A stretch of DNA of 31,213 bases from a virus: positions 1,633 to 32,845 of IMG/VR virus record IMGVR_UViG_3300030098_003239; one strand, written 5' to 3'. Numbering within the stretch: the first letter of the stretch is position 1; each line of letters opens with the position of its first letter. Under the pieces are notes generated by a model. It was not told the origin of the DNA. It saw nothing but the letters and a program-made list of their open reading frames with translations, and searched no databases. Shown piece after piece: positions 25,645 through 31,150 of the stretch. Both the position numbers and the translations under genes were made by a program.

Positions 25645-25682
25645 ACAAAAGGTCTGGTATCCTAAAGTCTCAGGCCTTTTGT
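25645..25682 (+). terminator. Strong hairpin, possible terminator or attenuator
   Basis: ACAAAAGGTCTG (25645-25656) pairs with CAGGCCTTTTGT (25671-25682): a 12-bp stem with one G-U pair and a 14-base loop. The 3' arm contains TTTT, but the bases after the stem (TACACTAGG) are not a T-run, so termination would be weak. It ends five bases before AGGAG, the ribosome-binding site of the 89-aa gene, so it could end the structured RNA or attenuate downstream expression. Confidence 0.45.
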
Positions 25683-25697
25683 TACACTAGGAGAATA

Positions 25698-25967
25698 ATG
25701 AAAATAGTTGATGGATCAATAATTGCAGAGGTCTACGAACAATGCAGCCCTAAAATGAAAAAGTGGCTCGAGGACGCGGGACCCGAAGAACACGTCATGT
25801 TGCTCGAAGGATTAGTAGAATTTAACATTGTGCCTCAAGAAATGTTTGAGTTGATGAAGGAAGTTATATTGGAGCACGACGGACAAATGACTCCAGAACA
25901 TTACACTGAGTTTCTTGCTATGTGGTACAGCCCCGCTTTTCAGAACAAAAACTGGAAGTTGCAGTAA
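25698..25967 (+). CDS. Hypothetical acidic protein (89 aa)
   Basis: 89 residues, acidic and predicted mostly helical, with several Met, Glu and Trp residues (KKWLEDAGPEEHVMLLEGL, EMFELMKEVILEHDG). No signal peptide, membrane segment or Cys motif. The start has a clear AGGAG six bases upstream. It follows the structured-RNA candidate and the hairpin at 25645-25682, so its expression may depend on them. I do not recognise a family. A small cytoplasmic or virion-associated protein is all that can be said. Confidence 0.65.
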   Translation: MKIVDGSIIAEVYEQCSPKMKKWLEDAGPEEHVMLLEGLVEFNIVPQEMFELMKEVILEHDGQMTPEHYTEFLAMWYSPAFQNKNWKLQ

Positions 25968-25987
25968 GCTCTGCATTTCTTTATTAT
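25959..25987 (+). promoter_or_regulatory. Promoter placing transcription start on the next ATG
   Basis: TTGCAG (25959-25964, four of six -35 bases), a 17-base spacer and TATTAT (25982-25987, five of six -10 bases). The expected transcription start, seven bases after the -10 box, is 25994, the A of the ATG of the 223-aa gene. No Shine-Dalgarno is present. This supports a leaderless mRNA. Confidence 0.5.
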
Positions 25988-25993
25988 TAGCCT

Positions 25994-26665
25994 ATGGACG
26001 GCAACGGCGATCTAGGTATAACAGGCGGAGGATCTACAGGTATCCCCGAGATAGTTGTATCTGGAGTACAACCAGGCATATCTGGTAGGTTTGGCCCTGG
26101 CGGTATGAGCATACTAACAGGCCCTTTTACTGGTGGCATAGGAGCTTATGCTTCACCGTTTGGAATGGGAGACTTTACACCCAGCATACCTACGCCCGTT
26201 ATGCCTCAGTTCAAACCAGAAAAAACTTTTGGAGAAAAAGCTAAGGAAAGCATTTTAGGATTTTTAAAACGTTTGGCGAGAGTACATCCAGCTACGCGTA
26301 ACGCAGCATTCGCTCTTGATTTTGTAAAAGGTTTGCAAGATGCAGAAAACCCACAGGAATTTGTTAAAGGCGTAGTAGGCAATTTAGCTATGCGTAAGGT
26401 AGGAAGCAATCTAGGCATTTCTCCCATGGCTCGCGCAGGCATAAGAACGGTGAGAAATGTTGGACAAGGTAACATCACGCCAGGACAAGGCATAGCCAGT
26501 CTTGGTACATCTGCAGCTTTCCAAAAGGCTGGACCGTCATTGTTTAAATCGGCCTACGACAAAGGCGGAATGAACGCGGTGTACGGTGTCGCTACGTTAT
26601 TGGGTATGGCACAAAACGCTGCTCAGCGAAAAATTTTACAGCCAGGGCCAGGTGGCGGTGGGTAA
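25994..26665 (+). CDS. Hypothetical Gly-rich, possibly virion-associated protein (223 aa)
   Basis: 223 residues. The first 75 are Gly/Pro-rich (GGGSTGIPEIVVSG, RFGPGGMSILTGPFTGG). The middle is helical and basic (EKAKESILGFLKRLARVHP), and the C-terminal part is Ala/Gly-rich with possible weak membrane affinity (NAVYGVATLLGMAQNAA), ending GPGGGG. No enzymatic motif. Composition resembles the small proteins beside giant virion proteins in marine phages, so a virion or assembly role is inferred. The last bases overlap the start of the following small gene (GTGGGTAA). Confidence 0.55.
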   Translation: MDGNGDLGITGGGSTGIPEIVVSGVQPGISGRFGPGGMSILTGPFTGGIGAYASPFGMGDFTPSIPTPVMPQFKPEKTFGEKAKESILGFLKRLARVHPATRNAAFALDFVKGLQDAENPQEFVKGVVGNLAMRKVGSNLGISPMARAGIRTVRNVGQGNITPGQGIASLGTSAAFQKAGPSLFKSAYDKGGMNAVYGVATLLGMAQNAAQRKILQPGPGGGG

Positions 26666-26789
26666 AGGATCAAAGCAAAGGCCAGCTTCTGTATCGGTCG
26701 AAGAGTTTAGCAAGAACTGGGATAGGATTTTTAAAAATGTTCAGAAGAAACATTTAAGCGGTAGCCTGTCGGGTAAGGATCCTGTATAA
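26658..26789 (+). CDS. Small conserved-type phage protein (43 aa)
   Basis: From the GTG at 26658 the protein reads MGKGSKQRPASVSVEEFSKN, followed by WDRIF. I recall similar GKGSKQRP / NWD-IF proteins of 40-60 residues in many phages, usually beside virion or late genes. A longer 67-aa reading starting at 26586 would lie inside the 223-aa gene in another frame and is unlikely. AGGTGG lies a few bases upstream, and the start overlaps the preceding stop (GTGGGTAA). Basic N-terminus, no membrane segment. Function unknown. Its stop codon overlaps a TATAAT box (26785-26790) that may drive the RNA candidate downstream. Confidence 0.65.
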   Translation: MGKGSKQRPASVSVEEFSKNWDRIFKNVQKKHLSGSLSGKDPV

Positions 26790-26796
26790 TACGTCT

Positions 26797-26896
26797 TGGT
26801 TAAACAAACACACACTGTTTGCCTAGTGTGGACTCAAAAAGGCTTAGTTTCACAAAACTAGAGAAAGGGAAGAACCCGTAATTCTTCCCTTTTTTT
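26797..26896 (+). ncRNA. Candidate ~100-nt small RNA or structured 3' UTR
   Basis: A TATAAT at 26785-26790 predicts a transcript start near 26797, and the strong terminator ends at 26896. Between them, CAAACA 26805-26810 pairs with TGTTTG 26816-26821, and the CACAC loop (26811-26815) can pair with GTGTG 26826-26830, giving an H-type pseudoknot. A second hairpin, TAGTTT/AAACTA, lies near 26845-26860. The same structures could be the 3' UTR of the operon. No -35 box was found, so independent transcription is uncertain. Confidence 0.4.
26864..26896 (+). terminator. Intrinsic (Rho-independent) terminator
   Basis: AAAGGGAAGAA (26864-26874) pairs perfectly with TTCTTCCCTTT (26882-26892) around a seven-base loop, followed by an uninterrupted T-run to 26896. 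This is the clearest terminator in the window and ends the plus-strand unit that starts upstream of the holin-like gene or at one of its internal promoters. Confidence 0.9.
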
Positions 26897-26946
26897 GTGG
26901 ACGAGGGACAATGGACTCGGAACGACGGCCCAAGGACAAGGGACTT

Positions 26947-27266
26947 TCTAACCTGAACCTCACTTTAGAAGTTAGATGTAAGCTATTGATTTTGTTGACA
27001 ATAAAAATCTTCTAACTTTGGTAAGGTTAGATCGTAAGTTATTGATTTTATTAGCAATGTTTCTATTCCTATATAACAAAACCTAACCTAACCTGTAATA
27101 TTTCAAAAAGTTTTCACGAATACGCTCAAAATCCAGTTTTTTTATTTTTCAGGTTATAAATGGTAAAAATATAAGTCCTATAAGGGTTTCCATCTAACTT
27201 CTGCAAAGTTAGGTCAGGTTAGAAAGTCTTGAAAATGTTGAAAGAATGCGGGTTTAGAGCTAACCT
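26947..27266. repeat. TCTAAC/GTTAGA repeat region upstream of terminase (pac, origin or regulator-binding candidate)
   Basis: The 446-base stretch 26897-27342 has no gene. It contains three inverted units bounded by TCTAAC and GTTAGA (26947-26976, 27011-27031, 27193-27223), a triple CCTAACCTAACCT (27082-27094) and single copies such as GCTAACCT (27259-27266). Two copies of a 34-36-base direct repeat (26969-27002 and 27024-27058, period 55) share GTAAG(C/T)TATTGATTTT. Clustered iterons in the only long intergenic region, immediately upstream of the small terminase gene, suggest a packaging site, replication origin or operator array. No protein partner can be assigned from sequence alone. Confidence 0.6.
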
Positions 27267-27306
27267 GGCAGAAGTTATGTATTATATGTCCCATATATAA
27301 TAAAAC

Positions 27307-27336
27307 TTGTTACTTTTTATTACCTTGGTATATACT
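27307..27336 (+). promoter_or_regulatory. Promoter for terS, leaderless type
   Basis: TTGTTA (27307-27312), an 18-base spacer and TATACT (27331-27336). The expected start, seven bases beyond the -10 box, coincides with the ATG at 27343. No Shine-Dalgarno is present in the CGCGA that precedes the ATG. The apparent upstream extension of the reading frame to 27307 would run through this promoter. Confidence 0.5.
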
Positions 27337-27342
27337 TCGCGA

Positions 27343-27843
27343 ATGCCAAAAGGAATATCAGGAAACATATCAGGTAAGAATGATAAACACCTAACACCTA
27401 AGCAAATGCTTTTTGCTAAAGAGTATGTGTACAACGATGGATCTAAGACACAAACAGAATGCGCGCTTGCTGCTGGTTATGCCGATACATCTGCAGCTGT
27501 CAGGGCTTCGGAACTCTTGAATCCACAGAAGTACCCGCTTGTTGTTCGATACATACAAGGTCTCCAGGCAGAGCTAGACAAGAAGTATGAGGTTACTTTT
27601 AGTCGTCATGTCAGAGAGTTAGCCAAGATAAGAGATCAGGCCATAGACAAAGGTAATCTTACTGCAGCAGTATCAGCAGAGGTACAAAGAGGCAGAGCTG
27701 CTGGTCTGTATGTAGAACGTAAAGAAGTTAGAACAGGCACGTTAGACTCGTTAAGTGAAGTAGAGATTAAACAGAGGATACAGAAATTACTCGGAGACTA
27801 TAAACCCTTACTTGAAGTTGAAGACGCAGTTATTGTTGAGTAG
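27343..27843 (+). CDS. terS: Terminase small subunit
   Basis: 166 residues from ATG 27343. The N-terminal half has the terminase-1/TerS pattern: LTPKQMLFAKEYVYNDGSKT, ECALAAGYAD and AVRASELLNPQKYPLVVRYI, a helix-turn-helix that recognises packaging sites, followed by helices for oligomerisation (RHVRELAKIRDQAID, QRGRAAGLYV). An upstream ATG at 27307 would add 12 residues encoded by the promoter and is rejected. It should bind phage DNA and hand it to the large terminase, which is not in this window. The inverted repeats directly upstream are candidate binding sites. The 3' end overlaps the convergent 51-aa gene by 14 bases. Confidence 0.9.
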   Translation: MPKGISGNISGKNDKHLTPKQMLFAKEYVYNDGSKTQTECALAAGYADTSAAVRASELLNPQKYPLVVRYIQGLQAELDKKYEVTFSRHVRELAKIRDQAIDKGNLTAAVSAEVQRGRAAGLYVERKEVRTGTLDSLSEVEIKQRIQKLLGDYKPLLEVEDAVIVE

Positions 27844-27985
27844 CTCGTTTTTTCCTAGCTTCTGCACCTTTTTCTCTTATCTCCCATAATCGTCGGGTTC
27901 TCTTTTTTACTATTCTTTTGACCATGCCATCTACTTCATCTGGACAGTCTTTTCTCCATTTCTTTTCTAGTCTTTCCATATCCAT
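27830..27985 (-). CDS. Small basic protein, last gene of early operon (51 aa)
   Basis: 51 residues, very basic, reading MDMERLEKKWRKDCPDE at the start and ending KKRATQQ. Probably helical and nucleic-acid-associated judging by charge. The start overlaps the preceding stop by one base (TGATG around 27985), the same coupling used throughout this operon, which supports a real gene despite its size. Its 3' end overlaps terS on the other strand by 14 bases. No family recognised. Confidence 0.6.
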   Translation of the reverse strand: MDMERLEKKWRKDCPDEVDGMVKRIVKKRTRRLWEIREKGAEARKKRATQQ

Positions 27986-28308
27986 CAGTCGTAACTCCCT
28001 AACATATCAACAAAATCCCTAAGCGTATCTTCTTCGGGCTCTAAATCTTTATCATCATATTCTTCCCAAGATATAGTATCAATTGCTTGCTTGTGTGTTT
28101 CCACTAATGTATCAGCTACGTCCTGGAGCTTGTTTACCAGTCGTGGGTGACTATCTACGGGACAATCAATACACAGTTTGTACTGTCCGTTTTTGTTCTT
28201 GCTGTCTATTTTTAAGAATACAGCCAAGTCTCCTAATTGACCACGCCTGAATATTTGTACCACAGCTTTAGCTTGCGGTTTGTCTAAGTATGCTATGCGT
28301 CTTTTCAT
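27985..28308 (-). CDS. Hypothetical protein (107 aa)
   Basis: 107 residues from ATG 28308 (MKRRIAYLDKPQAKAVVQIF). This start overlaps the upstream stop as ATGA; a longer reading to 28482 would run out of frame through the whole preceding gene and is rejected. The N-terminal half is basic (RRGQLGDLAVFLKIDSKNKN) and has a CIDCP motif. The C-terminal 30 residues are strongly acidic (DDKDLEPEEDTLRDF). No recognised family. Probably an early accessory protein. Confidence 0.65.
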   Translation of the reverse strand: MKRRIAYLDKPQAKAVVQIFRRGQLGDLAVFLKIDSKNKNGQYKLCIDCPVDSHPRLVNKLQDVADTLVETHKQAIDTISWEEYDDKDLEPEEDTLRDFVDMLGSYD

Positions 28309-28559
28309 AATTGTTTTATCCTCTTTGGGTTCTCCTTTGGTGGGTTTAAGTCTAGGTAAAGCTCGCTTGTTAGTTCTTTCCTTTGTGCAGGCGTTACCTG
28401 GCTGGTGATCCGTATATGGTTCTTCTTTATCTTGCTTGTTTTCCAATAAATACTCTCGGGTGGATCCATGTGTAGAGTCCAATCTATTGTCCCGTGTTTA
28501 TCAGAATCAAACTGCATGATGGGGTGGCAATCAAATCGGCCTTTGTAGAGCTCAGTCAT
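28305..28559 (-). CDS. Hypothetical protein (84 aa)
   Basis: 84 residues with beta-strand-like alternating segments (GTIDWTLHMDPPESIYWKTS, NHIRITSQVTP) and a basic C-terminus (KENPKRIKQL). Starts at the TAATG overlap with the preceding stop and ends in an ATGA overlap with the next gene. No signal peptide, membrane helix or catalytic motif. I do not recognise it. Its validity rests on coupling to both neighbours. Confidence 0.65.
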   Translation of the reverse strand: MTELYKGRFDCHPIMQFDSDKHGTIDWTLHMDPPESIYWKTSKIKKNHIRITSQVTPAQRKELTSELYLDLNPPKENPKRIKQL

Positions 28560-28699
28560 TAAAACTTCATGTAAGGTTTAGCTCGTTTCTTTGCAAGTTC
28601 TATGTCGTCTGTGCCTAATCTTACTGTTGGACGGCTAGAATTTGAACAAACCAATACATACTCCCCGCTTAATTTATCTAAAATGTACTCTGTACCCAT
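28559..28699 (-). CDS. Hypothetical small protein (46 aa)
   Basis: 46 residues (MGTEYILDKLSGEYVLVCSN at the start, AKKRAKPYMKF at the end). The beginning looks like two beta strands around SGEY; the end is helical and basic. Overlaps both neighbours by one base as TAATG. Too short for family recognition; gene status is supported by the coupling and by filling the exact gap in the operon. Confidence 0.55.
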   Translation of the reverse strand: MGTEYILDKLSGEYVLVCSNSSRPTVRLGTDDIELAKKRAKPYMKF

Positions 28700-28899
28700 T
28701 ATAAATCCTCTGTAAGATTGTTAATGATTTCACTAATTGCCAATTTATGCAATTTTTTGTCTTTAAGAATTGCATGTTGTTCTGTGTATAAATAGACTAG
28801 AGGCAGTCCTTGAGAGTCTAGAACAACGTTGTATCTCACCCATTGCTCACAACAATTAACGTATTGTGTACCTATCCCTGTAATTTTTTGTAGGTTCAT
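28699..28899 (-). CDS. Hypothetical protein (66 aa)
   Basis: 66 residues with a predominantly beta N-terminal part (GIGTQYVNCCEQWVRYNVVL, then SQGLPLVYLYTEQH) and a helical C-terminus (KLHKLAISEIINNL). Contains a Cys pair (CC) but no metal-binding pattern. Start overlaps the upstream stop as ATGA (28899-28896); stop overlaps the next start as TAATG. Unknown function. Confidence 0.6.
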   Translation of the reverse strand: MNLQKITGIGTQYVNCCEQWVRYNVVLDSQGLPLVYLYTEQHAILKDKKLHKLAISEIINNLTEDL

Positions 28900-29153
28900 T
28901 TGGTTTTCTCCCTTAGTTTTTGTTTTATATCTTGAGGCAATAACGGATATAGGTGTGGTTTTGCTTTAATTAACTTATTAACAGTATTATAAAGACGCAG
29001 ATAAGAAGCCCATTTGTTTCCTATTTCTTTTCTAACTATATCTTTTTGTTGTTCAGTCAATATCCAATTTTTACTTAATTGAGCATCTATTTTTCTTTGT
29101 TCATTACTACATATATGTCTTGCAGTTTTTTCAGAAAGTCTGATTATATTCAT
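28896..29153 (-). CDS. Hypothetical helical basic protein (85 aa)
   Basis: 85 residues, Lys/Arg-rich and helical throughout (LSEKTARHICSNEQRKIDAQ, QQKDIVRKEIGNKWASYLRL), ending KQKLREKTK. No Cys pair or membrane helix. The charge suggests nucleic-acid or acidic-protein binding. Coupled to its upstream neighbour by TAATG at 29153 and to the downstream gene by ATGA. Not recognised as a member of any family. Confidence 0.65.
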   Translation of the reverse strand: MNIIRLSEKTARHICSNEQRKIDAQLSKNWILTEQQKDIVRKEIGNKWASYLRLYNTVNKLIKAKPHLYPLLPQDIKQKLREKTK

Positions 29154-29362
29154 TAGCTTTTTTTATTTTTGATTGTATCTAGCTCTTCAATGACAAATGG
29201 GTCAAGATAGTTTTCTATAATTGTTATCTTATTCTGTATATGCTCTATATCCTTTTGCAGTTCATATAGTTCTATATCGGCACTTTGTTCTACTGATACA
29301 TCATCTAGCAAGCAAGCTACAGATAAGCTTGCTTCTCTTACTGCTTCTAATAATTTATCCAT
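29153..29362 (-). CDS. Hypothetical acidic coiled-coil protein (69 aa)
   Basis: 69 residues, acidic, with heptad-like Leu/Ile spacing over residues 25-62 (ELYELQKDIEHIQNKITIIE), suggesting a short coiled coil or dimer. The start lies in an eight-base ATGGATAA overlap with the preceding gene; the stop overlaps the next start as TAATG. Function unknown. Confidence 0.6.
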   Translation of the reverse strand: MDKLLEAVREASLSVACLLDDVSVEQSADIELYELQKDIEHIQNKITIIENYLDPFVIEELDTIKNKKS

Positions 29363-29558
29363 TGTTCCGTGTCTCCTTAATCAATCTGTTTAAATACCAC
29401 TCTGCTTTGAGTAAATCTTGTAGGCCGTTCTTCTCCTTGTATCGAGTAACATACTTGATGATGTTACCTTCAACATAGTTCATATTGTGACTGACAATAT
29501 AATCAGTCGTTTCTATACCTTTCTTGTAATAAGACGGATTTATTTTATCCTCGTCCAT
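29355..29558 (-). CDS. DUF3310-type phage protein (67 aa)
   Basis: 67 residues from ATG 29558 (MDEDKINPSYYKKGIETTDY). The body follows the DUF3310 pattern: NPS-YY-KGIET-DYI near the start, then MNYVEGNIIKYVTRYKEKNG and DLLKAEWYLNRLI. The family occurs in many phages of T7-like and siphoviral type; its biochemical role is not established, with a nucleotide-kinase-like or nucleotide-metabolism link sometimes suggested. The longer start at 29606 would overlap the 44-aa gene. It begins one base after that gene's stop. The family assignment is firm. Confidence 0.88.
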   Translation of the reverse strand: MDEDKINPSYYKKGIETTDYIVSHNMNYVEGNIIKYVTRYKEKNGLQDLLKAEWYLNRLIKETRNNG

Positions 29559-29559
29559 A

Positions 29560-29694
29560 TTAGATCCAACACTTGTAGCCTGGGCAATCTTCTTTGGTCT
29601 CACCACAATGCTCGCAATATTTTTCCTCTTCTTCGCGTATTTCTTTGCGTAAGCGTTTTGCTATGTAAGGTCTGATGTTTGTTACCTTGCTCAT
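29560..29694 (-). CDS. Small Cys-rich, probably zinc-binding protein (44 aa)
   Basis: 44 residues. A basic N-terminal half (YIAKRLRKEIREEEEKY) is followed by CEHCGETKEDCPGYKC, a C-x2-C-x7-C-x4-C arrangement that fits a small zinc ribbon or knuckle. Such microproteins are common among early phage genes and often bind nucleic acid or host proteins. Start overlaps the previous stop as ATGA (29694-29691); stop is one base from the DUF3310 start. The zinc call is inference from Cys spacing. Confidence 0.6.
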   Translation of the reverse strand: MSKVTNIRPYIAKRLRKEIREEEEKYCEHCGETKEDCPGYKCWI

Positions 29695-29996
29695 TCGTCC
29701 TCCTCCTGTGTTTCTTCTAAAAATATCTCTCTGACTGCTGAGCCTATCGCGTCATTCAATAAACCTACAATGAGGTGGTATTTTTGAGGGGTATCGCTTG
29801 CGCGTTTGAGGTGCATGTAAGCCAGCCAATATATCGAGTCGAATATTAATTGTGGCTCGCTATCTGTGTCGGTGGCCTCGTGTTGTTCTTTAAGCATCCG
29901 CAATAAGTTCTTTTTAACAATTTCGTCTGAGGTCATGCCCTTAATAGGCACAATCTTTTTTTGCTTGTTGCTTTTTCTTTTAACCTTTTTTTCCAT
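29691..29996 (-). CDS. Hypothetical protein (101 aa)
   Basis: 101 residues. The N-terminal 20 are very basic (MEKKVKRKSNKQKKIVPIKG), the centre is helical with aromatic residues (LIFDSIYWLAYMHLKRASDT), and the C-terminus is acidic (EIFLEETQEEDE). No membrane segment. Begins with TAATG overlap at 29996. Not recognised; the charge polarity suggests a protein- or nucleic-acid-binding adaptor. Confidence 0.65.
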   Translation of the reverse strand: MEKKVKRKSNKQKKIVPIKGMTSDEIVKKNLLRMLKEQHEATDTDSEPQLIFDSIYWLAYMHLKRASDTPQKYHLIVGLLNDAIGSAVREIFLEETQEEDE

Positions 29997-30274
29997 TATT
30001 GCACCTCCATTGGGCTAAGTATTGAGAGAGGAGCGTTGTATTTTCTCCCGTTTATGTCTATGTTTGCGGTCGTCTTGTTTATTTTTTCTATGGTAGCTTC
30101 CTCTAATCCGTCGCTAGACCTACATAAACATTTATCGCCTACTTCAAAAGTTTTTAAAGCGTTCAAAGTGAATTCTGCTTTTAACTCTTTTTGTTTTTTC
30201 TTGATAGCGTTGATAACTGTTTCCATTTCATCATTGCTTGAGATTTCATTTATTAGATTGATTAACTGTTCCAT
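29996..30274 (-). CDS. Hypothetical protein with small SH3/Tudor-like barrel (92 aa)
   Basis: 92 residues in two parts: a helical N-terminus (residues 1-45, NAIKKKQKELKAEFTLNALK) and a C-terminal segment that reads like a small beta barrel of SH3/Tudor type (FEVGDKCLCRSSDGLEEATI, then INKTTANIDINGRKYNAPLS). Such barrels bind nucleic acids or peptides. Coupled on both sides by TAATG. The barrel is inferred from the V-G-D-x-C/ING-x-x-Y pattern only. Confidence 0.6.
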   Translation of the reverse strand: MEQLINLINEISSNDEMETVINAIKKKQKELKAEFTLNALKTFEVGDKCLCRSSDGLEEATIEKINKTTANIDINGRKYNAPLSILSPMEVQ

Positions 30275-30612
30275 TACGCGACCTCTTCTAATTGGTTAAC
30301 ATAATCGGAAACAATTTCTTCACCTATAATATAGACGTACATATTAACGATTCGTTCAGGATTACTAAAGTCAGTAGTCACTTCACCAAAATTAAAAGTC
30401 TCGTATTCTTTAATGTGTTCTATTACGTCAAAAGCCATATCACCTAGCCATAATTTAGCTTTGTATGTTCCTATGATGTAGTAATCCTCATTAAATGCGT
30501 AATGGTGTAGATCGTCTAGCCATGTAGTTGGATAATTCTCTTCTAAATATTCTTTATTCTCGTTAATAAAATCATCAAAATACTCTTTGATTTCTTCTTT
30601 TTTATATTCCAT
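30274..30612 (-). CDS. Hypothetical acidic protein, first gene of early operon (112 aa)
   Basis: 112 residues, strongly acidic and aromatic (EEIKEYFDDFINENKEYLEE, then WLDDLHHYAFNEDYYIIGTY). Many phage early proteins that mimic DNA or inhibit host enzymes are small and acidic, but nothing here proves that role. It has its own CGGAG ribosome-binding site before the ATG and follows an AT-rich intergenic region, so it probably heads the 12-gene operon that runs to 27830. No recognised family. Confidence 0.65.
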   Translation of the reverse strand: MEYKKEEIKEYFDDFINENKEYLEENYPTTWLDDLHHYAFNEDYYIIGTYKAKLWLGDMAFDVIEHIKEYETFNFGEVTTDFSNPERIVNMYVYIIGEEIVSDYVNQLEEVA

Positions 30613-30721
30613 TTTTCGTTCTCCGTTTGTTAATAAAAAGGGTTTAACCTCTTAGCTATCCTATACTAAATATCCCATAAACACAACTAAAATATTTTAC
30701 TTTGTTTATAATGTTTTTACT
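30613..30721. promoter_or_regulatory. Divergent promoter region between early operon and endonuclease gene
   Basis: This 109-base AT-rich region separates divergent genes. On the plus strand, TATAAT at 30707-30712 predicts a start near 30719, three bases before the GTG at 30722, with no Shine-Dalgarno. It includes the ATATCCCATAAA motif (30670-30681). On the minus strand a CGGAG precedes the 112-aa gene; a minus-strand promoter must lie here, but no single -35/-10 pair stands out. Confidence 0.5.
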
Positions 30722-31150
30722 GTGGCTCAACCCGAGAAATTATTCTGGCAACAAGTAAGAAAAAACCTTACTGCGTTTTCTTGGATTAGGCTGGAATCTA
30801 GGGTAAATCATGGCATCCCTGACGTTTTGGGCACTACAGAAGAGGGCATTTATTTTACTGTTGAACTCAAAGTTAGTAAAAGTAATAAAGTTAATCTCTC
30901 TCCGCATCAAATTGCCTACCACGAAGAGCGAAAGAAAGCCCCTGCTTTTATCTTGGTCAAGTCCCTCTTGAAGGGTAGTGCTAGAAAATATGACGTTTAT
31001 CTGTATGCCCCCGAACAAGCACGGGAACTTGCAGTCCTTGGTCTGTCGTTGTCTCCCCTTTATCGGTCGTCCTCCGCCGATTGGCCTTTGGTTCAAGAAC
31101 AATTGGCCTTGATCGTTCGACAAAGAACCAAAGGCCAATCGGCGGAGTAG
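30722..31150 (+). CDS. PD-(D/E)XK endonuclease, VRR-NUC/resolvase-like
   Basis: 142 residues. Catalytic motif: E25, then GIPD (D34), then VELK (E48, K50), a PD-(D/E)XK core as in VRR-NUC and Holliday-junction-resolvase-like phage endonucleases; PHQIAYH adds the usual helix. It could resolve replication intermediates or cut host DNA. The GTG start directly follows a promoter (leaderless). The C-terminal 25 residues are encoded by a perfect 23-bp inverted repeat, and the bases after the stop are GC-rich microsatellite. The last part may therefore be an assembly artefact, and the true C-terminus is uncertain from about residue 118. Alone on its strand in this part of the window. Confidence 0.82.
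   Translation: MAQPEKLFWQQVRKNLTAFSWIRLESRVNHGIPDVLGTTEEGIYFTVELKVSKSNKVNLSPHQIAYHEERKKAPAFILVKSLLKGSARKYDVYLYAPEQARELAVLGLSLSPLYRSSSADWPLVQEQLALIVRQRTKGQSAE
31072..31147. repeat. Perfect 23-bp inverted repeat at window end
   Basis: The 23 bases at 31072-31094 are an exact reverse complement of 31125-31147, with a 30-base spacer. The arms begin CTCCGCCGATTGG and the right arm ends CCAATCGGCGGAG. They lie within the end of the endonuclease reading frame. No T-run follows, so it is not a typical terminator. It may be a real hairpin or an amplification/assembly fold-back near a contig end. Confidence 0.85.

Noticed and set aside
27082-27094. CRISPR array or telomere-like repeat (CCTAACCTAACCT)
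   Set aside because: Only a short tract, no regular spacers and no cas genes; better seen as part of the TCTAAC/GTTAGA repeat cluster.
27307-27342. Upstream ATG extending the small terminase by 12 residues
   Set aside because: This segment contains the -35 and -10 boxes that point to a start at 27343, and typical TerS proteins begin near MPKG.
27985-28482. 165-aa version of the 107-aa protein
   Set aside because: The extra 58 residues would overlap the coupled 84-aa gene in another frame and are low-complexity charged sequence; the ATGA junction at 28308 is the likely start.
30740-31138. 132-aa minus-strand frame opposite the endonuclease
   Set aside because: The plus-strand frame has a complete PD-(D/E)XK motif and a promoter; the antisense frame has neither.
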